Assembly: GCF_900091465.1 (NCBI RefSeq)
Contig: NZ_FMHV01000002.1
Coordinates: 3,968,001 to 4,032,000 of the forward strand
Origin: Micromonospora rhizosphaerae
GTDB lineage: Bacteria > Actinomycetota > Actinomycetes > Mycobacteriales > Micromonosporaceae
DNA: 64,000 nucleotides
Reading direction: 5' to 3'
Part shown: piece by piece, positions 63,169 to 64,000 of the stretch
Layout of the letters: every line of letters starts with the position of its first letter
How positions within the stretch are numbered: position 1 is the stretch's first letter
Made by a program: the position numbers and the translations under genes
Notes under the pieces: generated by a model
Told to the model about the DNA's origin: nothing
The model's database searches: none
The model's input: only the letters and a program-made list of their open reading frames with translations

Positions 63169-63858
63169 TCATCTCGTGGCCCATTCGCTGACCCGGTCGT
63201 TCCTCGACCGGCCCGAGGGTCGCCGGTCGGACCAGTGCACGGCGCTGTTGCCACTCGACCGGCTGGTCCAGGACGGGGGCAGGCGCAACATCGGATGCGC
63301 GATCATCCCGCCGGGCAGCGGAACTCTGTCCAGGTCCGCGTACCCGTGCCGGCGGTAGAGGTCACCGTGGGTCTCCGTGCAGGCCTCCGCGTACGTCGGC
63401 AGGCCGAGGGTCTCCATCCAGCGCTGACTGGCCCTCAGGATGGCGTCGGCACGGTCGACGCCGTTCGGACCGGGTGGGATCGCCAGGAACGCCAGATGGT
63501 TGTGGGCCTCGGCGGGGCGTCGCGCGGACAGGGCCCGGTCGAGGAGGAGAAACCGCTCCCGGTGCTGACCGCAGGCCGCGGTGAGGCGTCCGCGGTACCG
63601 GGCCGGGAGCGGGATGGGCCGGTAACGATGGAACCAGACGGCGGCGGCGGTGCCGTCGGGGAGCAGGAACGCGTCGCCGAAAAGCAGCGCGTGTTCCGTC
63701 CAGATGCGGACCACGTCGGCCAGCACCCGTGGTCGCCGCTGCTTGTCGGGCACGAGCCAGGCGCCGAGCGCGGTGGGCGAGAAAGTGGCGGTGACGAGGT
63801 CCACGATCCGGTCGATGTCGCACCACCGGGCGCGGACAAGGGGCGTGGTGAGGCTCAT
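63169..63858 (-). CDS. GNAT family N-acetyltransferase
   Basis: This 229-residue protein begins TPLVRARWCDIDRIVDLVTA and has a GNAT-like arrangement: HNHLAFLAIPPGPNGVDRAD, with a degenerate acetyl-CoA loop (the usual Gly-rich Q/R-x2-G-x-G/A is GPNGVDRA), ILRASQRWMETLGLPTYAEA, and THGDLYRRHGYADLD as the C-terminal motif. AGGAG lies 9 nt before the ATG at 63858. About 45 residues beyond the domain are polar and probably disordered. The substrate is unknown. The last 142 bp of the window hold no visible gene. Confidence 0.8.
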   Translation of the reverse strand: MSLTTPLVRARWCDIDRIVDLVTATFSPTALGAWLVPDKQRRPRVLADVVRIWTEHALLFGDAFLLPDGTAAAVWFHRYRPIPLPARYRGRLTAACGQHRERFLLLDRALSARRPAEAHNHLAFLAIPPGPNGVDRADAILRASQRWMETLGLPTYAEACTETHGDLYRRHGYADLDRVPLPGGMIAHPMLRLPPSWTSRSSGNSAVHWSDRRPSGRSRNDRVSEWATR

Positions 63859-64000
63859 CGCGGAAAACTCCTGGTCGAGATCGGATACGTCCGGGGTGGC
63901 CGAGCGATCCGCCGCGTGGTCGGACCAGGCGGCTGTCGTAGGTCGGCGACGGGGGCCCGCGGAGGGCCGTCAGGCAGGCGGCGTGGCACGGATGCAGCAG

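Overview
The window reads as chromosomal DNA of a high-GC actinomycete, most likely of the Micromonosporaceae (Micromonospora or Salinispora type). The evidence is very high third-position GC, GTG/TTG starts, leaderless-looking promoters, and a complete Pup-proteasome locus joined to pafBC and tatAC. No rRNA, tRNA, CRISPR array, insertion sequence or integrase was seen.

Region 1 (0.1-13.3 kb) is the Pup-proteasome/DNA-damage locus. It holds dop, pup (ending -GGE), a frameshifted endonuclease VII-like gene, prcB and prcA, an inverted dTDP-glucose 4,6-dehydratase-like gene, pafA, a small membrane protein, a DUF3866 gene and a CDF metal transporter on the opposite strand, then pafB-pafC, a small membrane/coiled-coil protein, tatA and tatC. 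Tagging (PafA), untagging (Dop), degradation (PrcAB) and the WYL-domain damage regulators (PafBC) are all encoded here.

Region 2 (13.3-18.1 kb) has a cobalamin-binding-like protein without a signal peptide, an SCP2-like protein translationally coupled to a glycogen debranching enzyme, and a zinc alcohol dehydrogenase. Region 3 (18.1-24.8 kb) is an accessory, partly decayed patch: a broken 'flavin reductase'-like small gene, an HTH-TPR regulator coupled to a flavoprotein, a non-standard glutamyl-tRNA synthetase with more relaxed codon use, a GNAT, a serine hydrolase remnant and a methyltransferase.

Region 4 (24.8-36.8 kb) is the best candidate for a defence or signalling island. A compact three-gene cassette (2-TM membrane protein, cupin-like protein, inositol-monophosphatase-like phosphatase) lies beside a SLC13-like permease. 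Next comes a 1,932-residue TIR / degenerate phosphoesterase / NACHT / pentapeptide / 15-repeat WD40 protein, ending 8 bp from a convergent multi-TM protein with a serine-hydrolase motif.

Region 5 (36.9-43.7 kb) has smpB (apparently CTG-started), a lysoplasmalogenase-like/sterol-desaturase-like/FadR-type GntR operon with a near-perfect FadR-style operator, htpG, and an HxlR-SDR pair. Region 6 (43.9-58.5 kb) encodes secreted enzymes: GH3 beta-glucosidase, M4 metalloprotease, then a four-gene cluster: cupredoxin + six Ig-like repeats + 3-keto-disaccharide hydrolase domain; Tat-exported TIM-barrel isomerase-like protein; two-domain multicopper oxidase; and a 1,353-residue ThuA/discoidin/PQQ-type sugar dehydrogenase/PKD/3-keto-disaccharide hydrolase protein. 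It looks like an extracellular sugar-oxidation system with its own copper electron path. Region 7 (58.6-63.9 kb) holds a YdeI-like protein, a CaiB/BaiF CoA-transferase, a class A penicillin-binding protein and a GNAT.
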